DNA of 64,000 nucleotides from CAIVPM01 sp964477265 (GCA_964477265.1 CAYZDJ010000006.1:62001-126000), one strand, 5' to 3'. Numbered from the stretch's first letter, positions 43,994 to 53,182 are shown. Numbers and translations are program-made. The notes: generated by a model from the letters alone, not told the origin.

Positions 43994-44019
43994 TCCTCCT
44001 TTGGGGGTTAGGGGGCTTT
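43994..44019. repeat. C/G-rich repeat between mraY stop and murD start
   Basis: On the murD strand it reads AAAGCCCCCTAACCCCCAAA then GGAGGA. It begins at the mraY stop codon. The C runs can pair with the G runs of 43911-43940, and GGAGGA looks like a ribosome-binding site 20-26 bases before the murD ATG. Confidence 0.75.
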
Positions 44020-45338
44020 TATCTAATTTTCAAAGTCATAATACTTGCTACAACCAGCAGCACTGTTATAATCCAGAACCTTAATGAAATTTTATTTTCG
44101 TGAAAACCTTTCTTTTGATAGTGATGATGCAATGGGCTCATCAGGAATATTCTTCTTCCTTCTCCATATTTCTTTTTCGTGTATTTGAAATATGACACTT
44201 GTAAAATCACACTTAAATTTTCTACTAAGAATATTCCACAAAAAATTGGTATTAATAATTCTTTATGAACGATAATAGCAAGAGATGCAATGATTCCACC
44301 TAAAGCAAGGCTGCCTGTATCTCCCATAAAGACTTGTGCAGGATAAGCATTGTACCAAAGAAAACCAATGCAAGCACCAACAAATGCACCAACAAAAATT
44401 GATAACTCTCCAAGATTTGGTATGTACATTATGTTTAGATAATCTGCAAAAACATAGTTACCACTAACATACACAAATATGCCCAAACCCGCACCAATAA
44501 TGGCACTCACGCCTGCAGCTAATCCATCTAAACCATCAGTTAAATTAGCACCATTGCTTACTGCTGTTATAATTAATGTAACAATAACTACATACAACAA
44601 CCAGGTAAATTTTTCTGCACCCGGACCCATCCAACTTATCAATTTGCTGTAATTAAATTCGTGCCCTTTAACAAATGGAATGGTTGTGATTGGCGTTTTG
44701 ACTTTTACATAATAACGTTCTTTGCCATCAATCACTCTTTTAATTACATTGCTATCTTTTGCAAGCTTTTCGCCTTGTTGCAAAAAAGCTGTAGTGCCAA
44801 TTTGTGCTGTTTGTATTTCCCTTTCAACAGTAACAGCATTGCTGAAATAAAGTGTGGTTCCTATAATAATGCCTAAACCAATTTGCCCAAAAATTTTAAA
44901 CTTACCTGCCAATCCATCACTATCTTTTTTCTTATATGCTTCGCCTTTTGCTTGTGCTAATTTCTTTGAACGAATTTTTAAGTAATCATCTATAAACCCA
45001 ATAACACCAAGCCATACAGTGCATAGCACCATCAATCTTATATAAACTTTGTCAAGGTTTGCAAACAATAATGTTGGTATTAAAATGCTTAACAAAATAA
45101 TCAACCCACCCATTGTTGGTGTGCCTTTTTTTTGCATTTGTCCTTCAAGACCAAGGTCTCTAACACTTTCGCCAATCTGCTTTTTTTGTAAGTACACAAT
45201 TATCCTTTTGCCATAAACTGTTGCAATTACTAAAGACAATAAAATTGCCATTGCAATACGAAACGTTTGATACTGAAACAAGCCAGCACCAGGAACATTA
45301 TATTGTTTGTCAAGCCAGGTAAATAAGTGATATAACAT
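44019..45338 (-). CDS. mraY: phospho-N-acetylmuramoyl-pentapeptide transferase
   Basis: Integral membrane enzyme making lipid I from UDP-MurNAc-pentapeptide and undecaprenyl phosphate. It is 439 residues, about 80 longer than the E. coli enzyme. The extra length is mostly an insertion at about residues 165-235 (TVEREIQTAQIGTTAFLQ onward). Conserved motifs: KKGTPTMGGLIILLSILIPT near the N-terminus, FIDDYLKIRSKK, NLTDGLDGLAAGVSAI, NAYPAQVFMGDTGSLALGG and MSPLHHHYQKKGFHENKI. It follows murE in the cluster. Confidence 0.97.
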   Translation of the reverse strand: MLYHLFTWLDKQYNVPGAGLFQYQTFRIAMAILLSLVIATVYGKRIIVYLQKKQIGESVRDLGLEGQMQKKGTPTMGGLIILLSILIPTLLFANLDKVYIRLMVLCTVWLGVIGFIDDYLKIRSKKLAQAKGEAYKKKDSDGLAGKFKIFGQIGLGIIIGTTLYFSNAVTVEREIQTAQIGTTAFLQQGEKLAKDSNVIKRVIDGKERYYVKVKTPITTIPFVKGHEFNYSKLISWMGPGAEKFTWLLYVVIVTLIITAVSNGANLTDGLDGLAAGVSAIIGAGLGIFVYVSGNYVFADYLNIMYIPNLGELSIFVGAFVGACIGFLWYNAYPAQVFMGDTGSLALGGIIASLAIIVHKELLIPIFCGIFLVENLSVILQVSYFKYTKKKYGEGRRIFLMSPLHHHYQKKGFHENKISLRFWIITVLLVVASIMTLKIR

Positions 45339-45342
45339 TTTA

Positions 45343-45403
45343 TAATTATTAATTATTAATTGTTAATTATTAGTTACGATAAGTAATAAATAATCTTTAA
45401 TTA
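45343..45403. repeat. AATTATTAATT repeat between murE and mraY
   Basis: Left part ATAATTATTAATTATTAATT, then TTACGATAAGTAATAAATAA and TTAATTAGTAA. AT-only words in loosely inverted order; it fills the intergenic gap. Same family as 36.23, 56.55 kb. Confidence 0.5.
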
Positions 45404-46861
45404 GTAATCAGTTTTTAATAATTCGTTTAAAATTTCTTTATCATCAAAAGGATGTTTAACACCTTTTATATCTTGATACTTTTCGTGCCCCTTGCCTGCT
45501 ACAAGTATGATGTCTTCTGCATTTGACATCATCACAGCAGTTTTAATAGCTTCCCTTCTATCAACTATTGAAATATATTTTCTCTTTGCACTGCTGCTCA
45601 ATCCTTGCTGCATATCTTCTAATATTTGAGCAGGTTCTTCTGTTCTTGGATTGTCACTTGTAAGAATAACTTTGTCGCTAAAATCACAAGCAACTTGTGC
45701 CATTATGGGGCGTTTGGTTTTATCTCTATCACCACCACAACCAACAACAGTTATAACTTGTTCGTGCCCCTTTCTTAGTTTTTTAATTGTTGCCAAAACG
45801 TTTTCCAAAGCATCTGGCGTGTGAGCATAATCAACAATACCAACAACCAGGTTATTACCAATGATGTAATCAAACCTTCCCTCTGCACCTGTAACCAAAC
45901 TCAATGCTGTCAATACTTTCGCTTTGTCTTCATTTAAAGAAATTGCAGCAGCATAAACAGCCAAAAGGTTATAAGCATTAAACTCACCAATCAATCTAAA
46001 ATGAACTTCAACATCATTTACTAACATTTGCAAACCAGTTAAAGCATTATCTAAAATTTTACCTTTAATAGTTGCAGGACTTTTTAAAGCATAATAAATT
46101 TTTTGTGCCTTTGTATTCTGCAACATCACTTCACCACGCTTATCATCTGCATTGCTTATTGCAAAAGCATTTGCTGGCAAGTCGTCAAAAAATTTCTTCT
46201 TAACCTTTATGTATTCATCAAAAGTTTTATGGTAATCCAAATGGTCGTGAGTAATATTGCTGAACACACCAACTGCAAATTGCAAAGCAGTAATTCTATG
46301 CTGGTGAATGGCGTGACTGCTGCATTCCATAAAAACGTGTGTGCATTTTTCATCAACCATTTTTTTCAACAAAGCATTTAAACTAACTGCATCTGGCGTT
46401 GTATGTGTCGATGGAATAATGTCATTTGCAATTTGATTTTGCACTGTTGAAATCAATCCACATTTATAGCCAAGCTGTGTAAACAATTTAAACAAAACCG
46501 TTGCTATTGTTGTCTTTCCATTAGTTCCTGTAACGCCAACCAACTTAACTTTTGTTGAAGGTTCATCATAAAACTGATGAGCCATAATTGCCACAGTTTC
46601 GTGCGTATTGCTCACTTGCAGGTAAGTAATATTTTCAATGAGCTGCTTTGGCATTTCTTCACAAACAATAACACCAGCACCTAATTCAATTGCTTTTGCA
46701 ATGAAAGAATGACCATCAACTTTTTCGCCTTTAATAGCTACAAATACAAAATCTTTTTTTACTGCTCTGCTGTCAATTGCAATACCAGCAACAGTTTTAT
46801 CTGTTGTGCCTTGCACTTGCTTGAGATGCACTTTGTATAATATGTTTTGTAGTTGTGTCAA
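45401..46861 (-). CDS. murE: UDP-MurNAc-tripeptide synthetase (meso-diaminopimelate type)
   Basis: Adds the third peptide residue. It is 486 residues. The start is a TTG (46859-46861) immediately after the TAG stop of the PBP gene. It is accepted because MTQLQNILYKV matches the usual MurE N-terminus and no ATG is nearby. The P-loop is GVTGTNGKTTIATVLFKL, with HTTPDAVSLNALL and MECSSHAIHQHR. DNPR at residues 403-406 is the motif for meso-diaminopimelate, in keeping with asd in the window. Confidence 0.96.
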   Translation of the reverse strand: MTQLQNILYKVHLKQVQGTTDKTVAGIAIDSRAVKKDFVFVAIKGEKVDGHSFIAKAIELGAGVIVCEEMPKQLIENITYLQVSNTHETVAIMAHQFYDEPSTKVKLVGVTGTNGKTTIATVLFKLFTQLGYKCGLISTVQNQIANDIIPSTHTTPDAVSLNALLKKMVDEKCTHVFMECSSHAIHQHRITALQFAVGVFSNITHDHLDYHKTFDEYIKVKKKFFDDLPANAFAISNADDKRGEVMLQNTKAQKIYYALKSPATIKGKILDNALTGLQMLVNDVEVHFRLIGEFNAYNLLAVYAAAISLNEDKAKVLTALSLVTGAEGRFDYIIGNNLVVGIVDYAHTPDALENVLATIKKLRKGHEQVITVVGCGGDRDKTKRPIMAQVACDFSDKVILTSDNPRTEEPAQILEDMQQGLSSSAKRKYISIVDRREAIKTAVMMSNAEDIILVAGKGHEKYQDIKGVKHPFDDKEILNELLKTDY

Positions 46862-48982
46862 CTAGTTCAGATTAATATTTACAGTTTGTCCAAAAGCTAT
46901 TTTTGTTCCTTCACTTATTGATTGACTATTTACTTTTCCTTTACCATTAGCAGTAACTTTTAAGCCTAAATTTTCACATAGGCAAACTGCATCTTTCATA
47001 TTCATTCCAGTTAATAAGGGCATTGTTTGTTTCAACGTTTTTTTTGCTGAAATGCTTAACTGTTTTGTGTTTCCTACAACAGTTACCCATTCATCTGCTA
47101 AGCCAACATTCTCGTTATACTTTGTTCCAACTTTATTCAGTACATATTTTATATCATCTCTAAAACCACTATATTTTATACTAGAGCTATCTGCTTTTAT
47201 AAATTGATTTTGGATAGCAGCATTTTTAACATAGGTTGTATAAAGCCTGTCTGCAATTTCTTTAAACACTGGTGCAGCCACTTGCCCACCATAGTACTGA
47301 GCTTGGTTTGCAGTATTTTTTATTACAACTGCAATGGTGTATTGAGGATTATCAGCAGGAAAATATCCAATAAATGAAGATTGATAAACACCTTCCTCAT
47401 TTCTGTCAACATTATATCCAATATGGTTTGTACCAGTTTTGCCTGCTACTTTATAATCGCAATCTTTAAACACTTCTCTCGCACTACCAATACTACCACT
47501 ACACACTCCTTTTAAACAAGTTTGAGCCGCTACAATAGTTTCATCGCTGCATATTTTTGAGTTAAGTACAGTAGGCTGAATTTCTTTTACAGTAATACCA
47601 TTATCCTGAATTGCACTTACCAGATACGGCCTCATCATTTTGCCATTATTAGCAACTGCATTATACAATGTAATACTTTGCAAAGGAGAAATACTGATTG
47701 CATAACCATATGAAACGCTTGCCAAGTCTGTATTGTAAGCCCTTATGCTTTTTGATGAAGGAAAAGCTAATCTTGTATCTTCAATTAAATCAATACCAGT
47801 TAAACTGTCTAACCTTAACGTTCGTAGCTTATCAAAAAATAGTTTTGGGTTTTGTTTATAGTTTGCCCAAAATATTTTTGACATGCCAACATTGCTACTG
47901 CTTTCAAAACACTCCTGAACACTTAATACGCCTTTGCTTGGTGTGTGTGCATCACTAATTTTTCTTGTGGGTGAAATTTGCCATTCACCATTACCAACTT
48001 CAACAGGAGTATTAAGGTTTACCTTTTTATCATCTAAAAAAGTGAGCAATGATGCCAGCTTCAGTGTACTGCCTGGCTCAGATGCAAACAATGCATAATT
48101 GTTATCTTCATAATAAGCATCGTAAGTACTGTTTGCACCTAAATTAGCCAATGCTTTTATTTTACCTGTCTTAGTTTCCATTACAATTGCACAACCCATT
48201 TGAGCTTTTTTATCAAGCATCATTTTTTTAAGAGCATTCTCTGTAATTTCTTGTGTAAGCACATCGATTGTTGTAATGATGTCTTTTCCGTTTTGCGTTT
48301 CAGTTTCAATTGCATCTTCAACAGGAACAGCCACTCCACCTGCAATATACCTTACAGTTCTTGTTCCACTTGTTCCCTTTAAAATGCTATCATATTTTAG
48401 CTCTAACCCAACTTTTCCAATAGCTCTATCCAAACCTATTGTTCTATATGCAAGCATGCCATAAGGATTAAGTCTTTTGTTTTTTACTTCTGCTATAAAC
48501 CCACTTGCATTTCGTCCCAAACGCACAATTGGAAAGGTTTTCAACATTTTAAAATCAACATACGTAGCATCTTTATGCAATAAAAAATATCTATTTTTTT
48601 GCTTGTACTCCCTTGCCAGAATTTTGCTGTATTCAACCTGTGAATAGTCTTTAAAAAGATTGCTTAAACAATAACTAAGGGAGTCAAGGTTATCATAAAA
48701 CTTCTTTCCTTTTTTATCCCTTAAACCATCTGCACCAAAGTCAATATATATGTCAAAAAACGGAATACTAGTGCTAAGCATTTTTCCATCTTCACTATAA
48801 ATTGTACCACGTTCAGCTGCTATTTCTTCAGTTTTAATATGCAAGCTGTCATTTAAGCTACGCCAATATTTTCCATGCTTTTGCTGAATAACTGCTGCAC
48901 TGGCTAATATATATAAGCCTACTATTACAATTAATATTAAGCTTATATAAGCACGGGATAATATGTCGCTTTTTATATCCAA
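46862..48982 (-). CDS. ftsI: division-specific penicillin-binding protein with PASTA domain
   Basis: Class B transpeptidase for septal peptidoglycan. It is 706 residues. One N-terminal TM helix (ISLILIVIVGLYILASAAVI) is followed by a pedestal domain (IAAERGTIYSEDGKMLSTS) and a transpeptidase domain. Active-site Ser305 is in EPGSTLKLAS, SSN is in CFESSSNVGMSK and KTGT starts at Lys515. The C-terminal about 60 residues (MPLLTGMNMKDAVCLCENLG) form a PASTA domain. Its stop TAG abuts the murE TTG start. Position after ftsL-like gene supports FtsI. Confidence 0.95.
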   Translation of the reverse strand: MDIKSDILSRAYISLILIVIVGLYILASAAVIQQKHGKYWRSLNDSLHIKTEEIAAERGTIYSEDGKMLSTSIPFFDIYIDFGADGLRDKKGKKFYDNLDSLSYCLSNLFKDYSQVEYSKILAREYKQKNRYFLLHKDATYVDFKMLKTFPIVRLGRNASGFIAEVKNKRLNPYGMLAYRTIGLDRAIGKVGLELKYDSILKGTSGTRTVRYIAGGVAVPVEDAIETETQNGKDIITTIDVLTQEITENALKKMMLDKKAQMGCAIVMETKTGKIKALANLGANSTYDAYYEDNNYALFASEPGSTLKLASLLTFLDDKKVNLNTPVEVGNGEWQISPTRKISDAHTPSKGVLSVQECFESSSNVGMSKIFWANYKQNPKLFFDKLRTLRLDSLTGIDLIEDTRLAFPSSKSIRAYNTDLASVSYGYAISISPLQSITLYNAVANNGKMMRPYLVSAIQDNGITVKEIQPTVLNSKICSDETIVAAQTCLKGVCSGSIGSAREVFKDCDYKVAGKTGTNHIGYNVDRNEEGVYQSSFIGYFPADNPQYTIAVVIKNTANQAQYYGGQVAAPVFKEIADRLYTTYVKNAAIQNQFIKADSSSIKYSGFRDDIKYVLNKVGTKYNENVGLADEWVTVVGNTKQLSISAKKTLKQTMPLLTGMNMKDAVCLCENLGLKVTANGKGKVNSQSISEGTKIAFGQTVNINLN

Positions 48983-48999
48983 TTAAAATTCTTGTATCT

Positions 49000-49350
49000 T
49001 TATTTTGAATTTATAGTTAAACGTTTTGGCACTTCGTTACTTATGTTCAAACCCATTGGCTGCACTACTTTCAACACTTCATTAACCTCGCTGTTTTTCA
49101 TCACCTCGCTTTTTACAGTTTTAAATTCATACTGCAAATCCTTTAATTCATTTTGTGTTTTATTAATTGCACGCAAGGTTTTATCTGTCCAGTGTCCATA
49201 AGCTATATAGACAACAGCCAACATGGCCAGATATAAAAAGAAAAAAAGGTTGTTGTTAATCCATTTTGTTTGAAACAGATTAGCCACACCTTTTACAGAA
49301 GATGTTTTCTTTTCTTGCTCGTTAGTAATTGGGGCAGTTGTTTCAGTCAC
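49000..49350 (-). CDS. ftsL: FtsL-like division protein
   Basis: 116 residues with a hydrophilic N-terminus, one TM helix (NLFFFLYLAMLAVVYIAYG) and a periplasmic coiled coil (INKTQNELKDLQYEFKTVKSE), exactly the FtsL/DivIC layout. Sequence identity to FtsL is not visible to me; the call rests on topology and on its place between rsmH and the PBP gene. Confidence 0.8.
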   Translation of the reverse strand: MTETTAPITNEQEKKTSSVKGVANLFQTKWINNNLFFFLYLAMLAVVYIAYGHWTDKTLRAINKTQNELKDLQYEFKTVKSEVMKNSEVNEVLKVVQPMGLNISNEVPKRLTINSK

Positions 49351-49404
49351 GGATTAATTTGTATTTACCACAGAGACATAGGGTTCACGAAATCTGTGTT
49401 ATTA
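49349..49404. repeat. CACAGA-family repeat between ftsL-like gene and rsmH
   Basis: Contains TTACCACAGAGACATAGGGT and ACGAAATCTGTGTTATT, a degenerate inverted pair of the CACAGA word family inside the dcw operon. Confidence 0.5.
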
Positions 49405-49426
49405 TTTATATTTTAAATGATCACAT

Positions 49427-50326
49427 CTACAATCTCTCTACCACTCTCAACTTTGCACTTCTGCTTCTTGTATTTCTCTTCAATTCTTCTGCACCTGCTT
49501 CAATTGGCTTTTTGTTAACCAATGTAAAAATTTTCTCAGGCACTTCAGTAGAAAAGGGATTTGCATCAATTTCTTCTTCAAACTTTCCTGCTTTAAAAAA
49601 ATTTTTTACCAATCTATCTTCACCACTGTGAAACGTAATGATAGCAGCCCTTCCACCAATTTTTAAAACATTTGGCAATTGCAACAACATTTCTTTTAAC
49701 ACCCCCACTTCATCATTTACTTGCATTCGTAATGCCTGAAATACCTGTGCTAAATACTTATTTGGGTTGCCTTTAACCAAAGAGCTAATAAAGCTTTTAA
49801 ACTGTTCAATTGTTTCTAAACCTGCATTGCTTCGATTGGCTACAATGTGCTGTGCTAAAGACTTTGCGTTTGTAACCTGCCCATACTCCTGAAACATTAA
49901 TTGCAGTTGCTGTGCTGTATAAGTTTCAACAATTTGCTTTGCAGTCAGTGTTTCATTCACATTCATTCGCATATCCAATGGACCGTCAAACCTTGTACTA
50001 AAGCCTCTACTTCCTTCATCAAACTGATGGCTGCTAACACCTAAGTCTGCAAGCACACCATCAACTTTATCTATTTTATGCAATCTCAAAAACTTTTGCA
50101 TATATCTAAAATTGTGTGGTACAAAAACAAAGCGTTCATCATCAATCACATTTTTTTTTGCATCTTCATCCTGGTCAAAAGCAAATAATTTTCCGTCACT
50201 ATTTAATTGCTCTAAAATTCCTTTGCTATGCCCACCACCACCAAATGTGCAATCAACGTAAACCCCATTGGGCTTGATGTTTAGGGCTTCAATACATTCA
50301 TTATAAAGAACTGGTATATGATACAT
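49427..50326 (-). CDS. rsmH: 16S rRNA (cytosine-1402-N4) methyltransferase
   Basis: Methylates the decoding region of 16S rRNA with SAM. It is 299 residues from the ATG at 50324-50326 (MYHIPVLYNECIEALNIKP). An earlier in-frame start (50386) would be encoded by repeat DNA and is rejected. The SAM-binding motif is YVDCTFGGGGHSKGIL. DGVLADLGVSSHQFDEGSRG and GGRAAIITFHSGEDRLVKNF are signatures. Conserved second gene of the dcw cluster, 77 bases after mraZ. Confidence 0.97.
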   Translation of the reverse strand: MYHIPVLYNECIEALNIKPNGVYVDCTFGGGGHSKGILEQLNSDGKLFAFDQDEDAKKNVIDDERFVFVPHNFRYMQKFLRLHKIDKVDGVLADLGVSSHQFDEGSRGFSTRFDGPLDMRMNVNETLTAKQIVETYTAQQLQLMFQEYGQVTNAKSLAQHIVANRSNAGLETIEQFKSFISSLVKGNPNKYLAQVFQALRMQVNDEVGVLKEMLLQLPNVLKIGGRAAIITFHSGEDRLVKNFFKAGKFEEEIDANPFSTEVPEKIFTLVNKKPIEAGAEELKRNTRSRSAKLRVVERL

Positions 50327-50343
50327 TTTATTTACAGTTAAAT

Positions 50344-50397
50344 GATTTACGATGTATGATTTATGTTGCCACCATTCATAACTCATAAATCCATAAT
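50344..50397. repeat. ATTTACGATG / CATAAATC repeat in mraZ-rsmH gap
   Basis: The left part is GATTTACGATGTATGATTTA and the right part CATTCATAACTCATAAATCC. A decayed inverted member of the ATTTACGATTT family. Confidence 0.5.
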
Positions 50398-50403
50398 TAA
50401 AAT

Positions 50404-50868
50404 TTAATCATTAAAATTTATTTTATATTCATCCAGTATAGCTTTCGCATTCTCACTAAGCGTTGCATCACTTGTGCTATCAAACATGTCATTGTATTTA
50501 TTTTTATCCCAAATTTCAAAACGAGACAAAACACCAAAAACGACTATATCTTTCTTAATGCTTGCATAATCAAGTAACGATTGAGGTACATTTAATTTTC
50601 CTGCAGCGTCCAAATTCACTTCTGTTGCTCCTCGTAAAAAATTTCTCTTAAAAACCACAACTCTTGGGTCAAGGTCGTTTAAACTACTAATTTTGTTAAG
50701 TATATTATCCCAGGTAGATTTTGGATATAACGTGAGGCAATTGCCTGCACCACGAGAAATAGTAAAACTGTTCTCAGATTCTGGTAGTTGTTTCTTCACA
50801 GCAGCAGGCATCAAAAAGCGACCCTTTGAGTCCATTGTTGATTCATATTCGCCCTGAAATTTTGCCAT
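50404..50868 (-). CDS. mraZ: transcriptional regulator MraZ
   Basis: 154 residues with two SpoVT/AbrB-like swapped-hairpin domains. The first is GEYESTMDSKGRFLMPAAVK with ISRGAGNCLTLYPKSTW; the second has RGATEVNLDAAGKLNVPQSL. MraZ forms a ring and represses its own dcw operon by binding short repeated boxes upstream. Such an array (TGTGT every 10 bases) lies just upstream of the gene. First gene of the cluster. Confidence 0.96.
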   Translation of the reverse strand: MAKFQGEYESTMDSKGRFLMPAAVKKQLPESENSFTISRGAGNCLTLYPKSTWDNILNKISSLNDLDPRVVVFKRNFLRGATEVNLDAAGKLNVPQSLLDYASIKKDIVVFGVLSRFEIWDKNKYNDMFDSTSDATLSENAKAILDEYKINFND

Positions 50869-51357
50869 TGTGAAAAAAGAAATATGTTTTTAACACATAT
50901 TGACACAAAATAATAACTAATTACACAAACTGACAACTAGTTTTTTTGTGTATAAGAATATAAAATGTGGATTACTGTGTTAATTGTTGTGGAAAAGCAA
51001 TCAAATGTGTTGCTATTGTTGAGTTTTAGTAATTCACAATATTTAAATCTATGTTGATAAATAACAAAAAATATGGTGTCAAAAAGTGTCAATGAATGTG
51101 CTATTTTATGGTTTAAAATTGAAAAAACAAAAAAAAATGAACTTTTGAACTGACTTTATAGGCAAAAAAGTAGTTATGTTTATTAAATAATCCTGCAAAT
51201 TATTCATCCATATTTGCTGGCAGAAAATCGCTGATAAGGCAGAACTTTTCTTTGAATTCTGTGTATTCAGCCAGAAATTAAATAAATTATTTTATTCGTT
51301 TAATTTTTTAGAATTACTAATTCTTTGCCACTATTAATGAATTGAAATTTACAATAA
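50869..51357. other. 489-base regulatory region between mraZ and queA
   Basis: AT-rich, no supportable ORF. The mraZ-proximal part holds the phased TGTGT array (50893-50937). Further TGTG/CACA words are scattered to about 51110. No perfect TAnnTTTG box was found for either direction, so promoters of both queA and the dcw cluster are unassigned here. Confidence 0.5.
50893..50937 (-). promoter_or_regulatory. candidate MraZ operator: TGTGT boxes with 10-base phasing
   Basis: On the plus strand ACACA begins at 50893, 50903 and 50923, with a degenerate ACAAC at 50933. On the mraZ strand these are (T/A)TTGTGT-type 7-mers with 3-base spacers, as in TTTGTGTCAATATGTGT. Known MraZ sites are also short GTG/TGGG boxes repeated once per helical turn. 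They lie 25-70 bases upstream of the mraZ ATG. Confidence 0.55.
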
Positions 51358-52584
51358 ATGACCCCCAGAGAAATAACTATTTCAGACTATACATATAATT
51401 TACCTGAAGAAAAAATTGCTAAATACCCACTGGAAAAGAGAGATGAAAGCAAGCTTTTGACATATAAAAATGGAGCTATAGAAACCAATATTTATAAGCA
51501 CCTTGCAAAGGAAATTCCTGAAAACAGTCTGTTAATTTTTAACAATACAAAAGTTGTTGAAGCGAGATTATTATTTACAAAAAACACAGGTGCATCCATT
51601 GAAATTTTTTGCCTTGAGCCTGCTGATGCATATGCAGATATTACAACAGCAATGCTGCAACACAAAAGGGTTTTATGGAAATGCCTTGTGGGTGGTGCAA
51701 AAAAGTGGAAGGAAGAATTACTGACTTTGACCATTAAAAATAATAACACTGATTTTACACTTGAAGCAAGAAAAATTGAAAAATGCAATGACTATTTTTT
51801 AATTGAATTTAATTGGAATGTAGAGCAGTTAAGCTTTGCAGAGGTTTTGCATTTGACAGGACAAATTCCTTTGCCACCATATCTTAACAGGGATGTTGAA
51901 GAAACTGATAAACAATCTTATCAAACTGTATATGCAAAACATGATGGCAGCGTGGCTGCTCCAACAGCTGGATTACATTTTACTGAAGAAATTTTTGAAA
52001 CTTTAAAGCAAAAAAATATTGCAACAAACTATGTGACACTACATGTTGGTGCAGGCACTTTTAAACCTGTAAAAGCTGCATCAATGCTGCAACACGAAAT
52101 GCACAGCGAGTTTATTGAAATTGAAATTGACACCATAAAAAGCATCTTGCAAAACTTAAATAACAACATTATTGCAGTAGGTACAACAAGCTTAAGAACC
52201 ATTGAAAGCCTTTATTGGATAGGTGTACAATTTAGCTATAATTTTGAAGAAGAGCAGGCCGAAATAATAGAAATTCATCAATGGGATTGCTACGAACTAC
52301 CACAAAATATTGATGCAAAAAAAGCAATAGAAAGTGTTATTAACTGGATGCAAAAAAAGCAGATAAAAAAACTTATTGCCAAAACACAAATACTAATTGC
52401 ACCTGGATACAAATTACGAATTGCCAAAGGGTTAATTACTAACTTCCATCAGCCAAATTCAACACTGCTATTACTTGTAGCTGCAATTATTGGTGATGAT
52501 TGGAAAAAAGTTTATAACTATGCTTTAAACAACAACTTTAGGTTTTTAAGCTATGGTGATGGTAGTTTATTATGGAAAAAATAG
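51358..52584 (+). CDS. queA: S-adenosylmethionine:tRNA ribosyltransferase-isomerase
   Basis: Penultimate step of queuosine synthesis in tRNA. It is 408 residues, longer than the E. coli enzyme by an insertion in the first third. Motifs: DYTYNLPEEKIAKYPLEKRD at the N-terminus, LIFNNTKVVEARL, GQIPLPPYLNRDVEETDKQS, YQTVYAKHDGSVAAPTAGLH, VTLHVGAGTFKPV and ITNFHQPNSTLLLLVAAI. Start ATG agrees with the conserved MTPREITISDY opening. It is convergent with the YiiX-like gene (7 bases). Confidence 0.95.
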   Translation: MTPREITISDYTYNLPEEKIAKYPLEKRDESKLLTYKNGAIETNIYKHLAKEIPENSLLIFNNTKVVEARLLFTKNTGASIEIFCLEPADAYADITTAMLQHKRVLWKCLVGGAKKWKEELLTLTIKNNNTDFTLEARKIEKCNDYFLIEFNWNVEQLSFAEVLHLTGQIPLPPYLNRDVEETDKQSYQTVYAKHDGSVAAPTAGLHFTEEIFETLKQKNIATNYVTLHVGAGTFKPVKAASMLQHEMHSEFIEIEIDTIKSILQNLNNNIIAVGTTSLRTIESLYWIGVQFSYNFEEEQAEIIEIHQWDCYELPQNIDAKKAIESVINWMQKKQIKKLIAKTQILIAPGYKLRIAKGLITNFHQPNSTLLLLVAAIIGDDWKKVYNYALNNNFRFLSYGDGSLLWKK

Positions 52585-52591
52585 AACCTTG

Positions 52592-53182
52592 TTACAATAA
52601 TCTATATAACAATTGCACCCTCGTATCTTGCCAAATATCATCAGGTGAAATTTTAGTATCATTATCTTTAAACCCCACATCTACCTTTTTAAAACATTCT
52701 TGCACAAGTTCGCTGCATATATAGTTTCTGTTATTTTCTCTTCGTGTAATTTTAAACAAAATACGAATTACAATTCTTATAATTTCCCAATTATCATAAG
52801 GTTTTGTTAATTCATCCATTCCAAAGCTAATAGCTTTATATAAATCTTGTTTTGTAATTTCTGGCTCAACCCTTGCAACTATTATTTTGCCTTTGTAAGG
52901 TTTGTTTTTGCCATGATAATCTTTCAAATATTTACTAAGTGGTGCAAGCCTTACGCCATATAGCTTTTCGCTTTCAAGAACCAACATTCTATCAAGTTTG
53001 TCATCTCTATAAATGATACCTACATGACTCCAAACACTTTTTGTAAAGCGTTGTATTAGCTTGCTAAAAAAATAATTACCACTGCAAAAAATCAAATCGC
53101 CTGTTCTAAGTTCATCTCTTATTATTTTATATTTACGTGGGGGTATTTGCTCTAACTGGCTAAGCAATAACGAATTTGCCAT
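52592..53182 (-). CDS. YiiX/YaeF-like permuted NlpC/P60 (papain-like) hydrolase
   Basis: 196 residues without a signal peptide. The N-terminal motif LRTGDLIFCSGNYFFSKLIQ leads to the catalytic-type His in WSHVGIIYRDD. VLESEKLYGVRLAPLSKYLK follows, with the nucleophile Cys in NYICSELVQECFKKV near the C-terminus. This His-before-Cys order is that of circularly permuted NlpC/P60 hydrolases (YiiX/YaeF, DUF830). Substrate unknown; amide bonds in peptidoglycan or lipids are possible. Confidence 0.82.
   Translation of the reverse strand: MANSLLLSQLEQIPPRKYKIIRDELRTGDLIFCSGNYFFSKLIQRFTKSVWSHVGIIYRDDKLDRMLVLESEKLYGVRLAPLSKYLKDYHGKNKPYKGKIIVARVEPEITKQDLYKAISFGMDELTKPYDNWEIIRIVIRILFKITRRENNRNYICSELVQECFKKVDVGFKDNDTKISPDDIWQDTRVQLLYRLL

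Noticed and set aside
46859..46864. TAGTTG at the PBP/murE junction as a sequencing error or fused gene
   Set aside because: Both proteins have normal ends and the TTG gives the expected MurE N-terminus, so an abutting TTG start is adequate.
50327..50386. Longer start for rsmH
   Set aside because: The 20 extra residues come from ATTTACGATG repeat DNA; MYHIPVLYNECIEAL is the conserved start.
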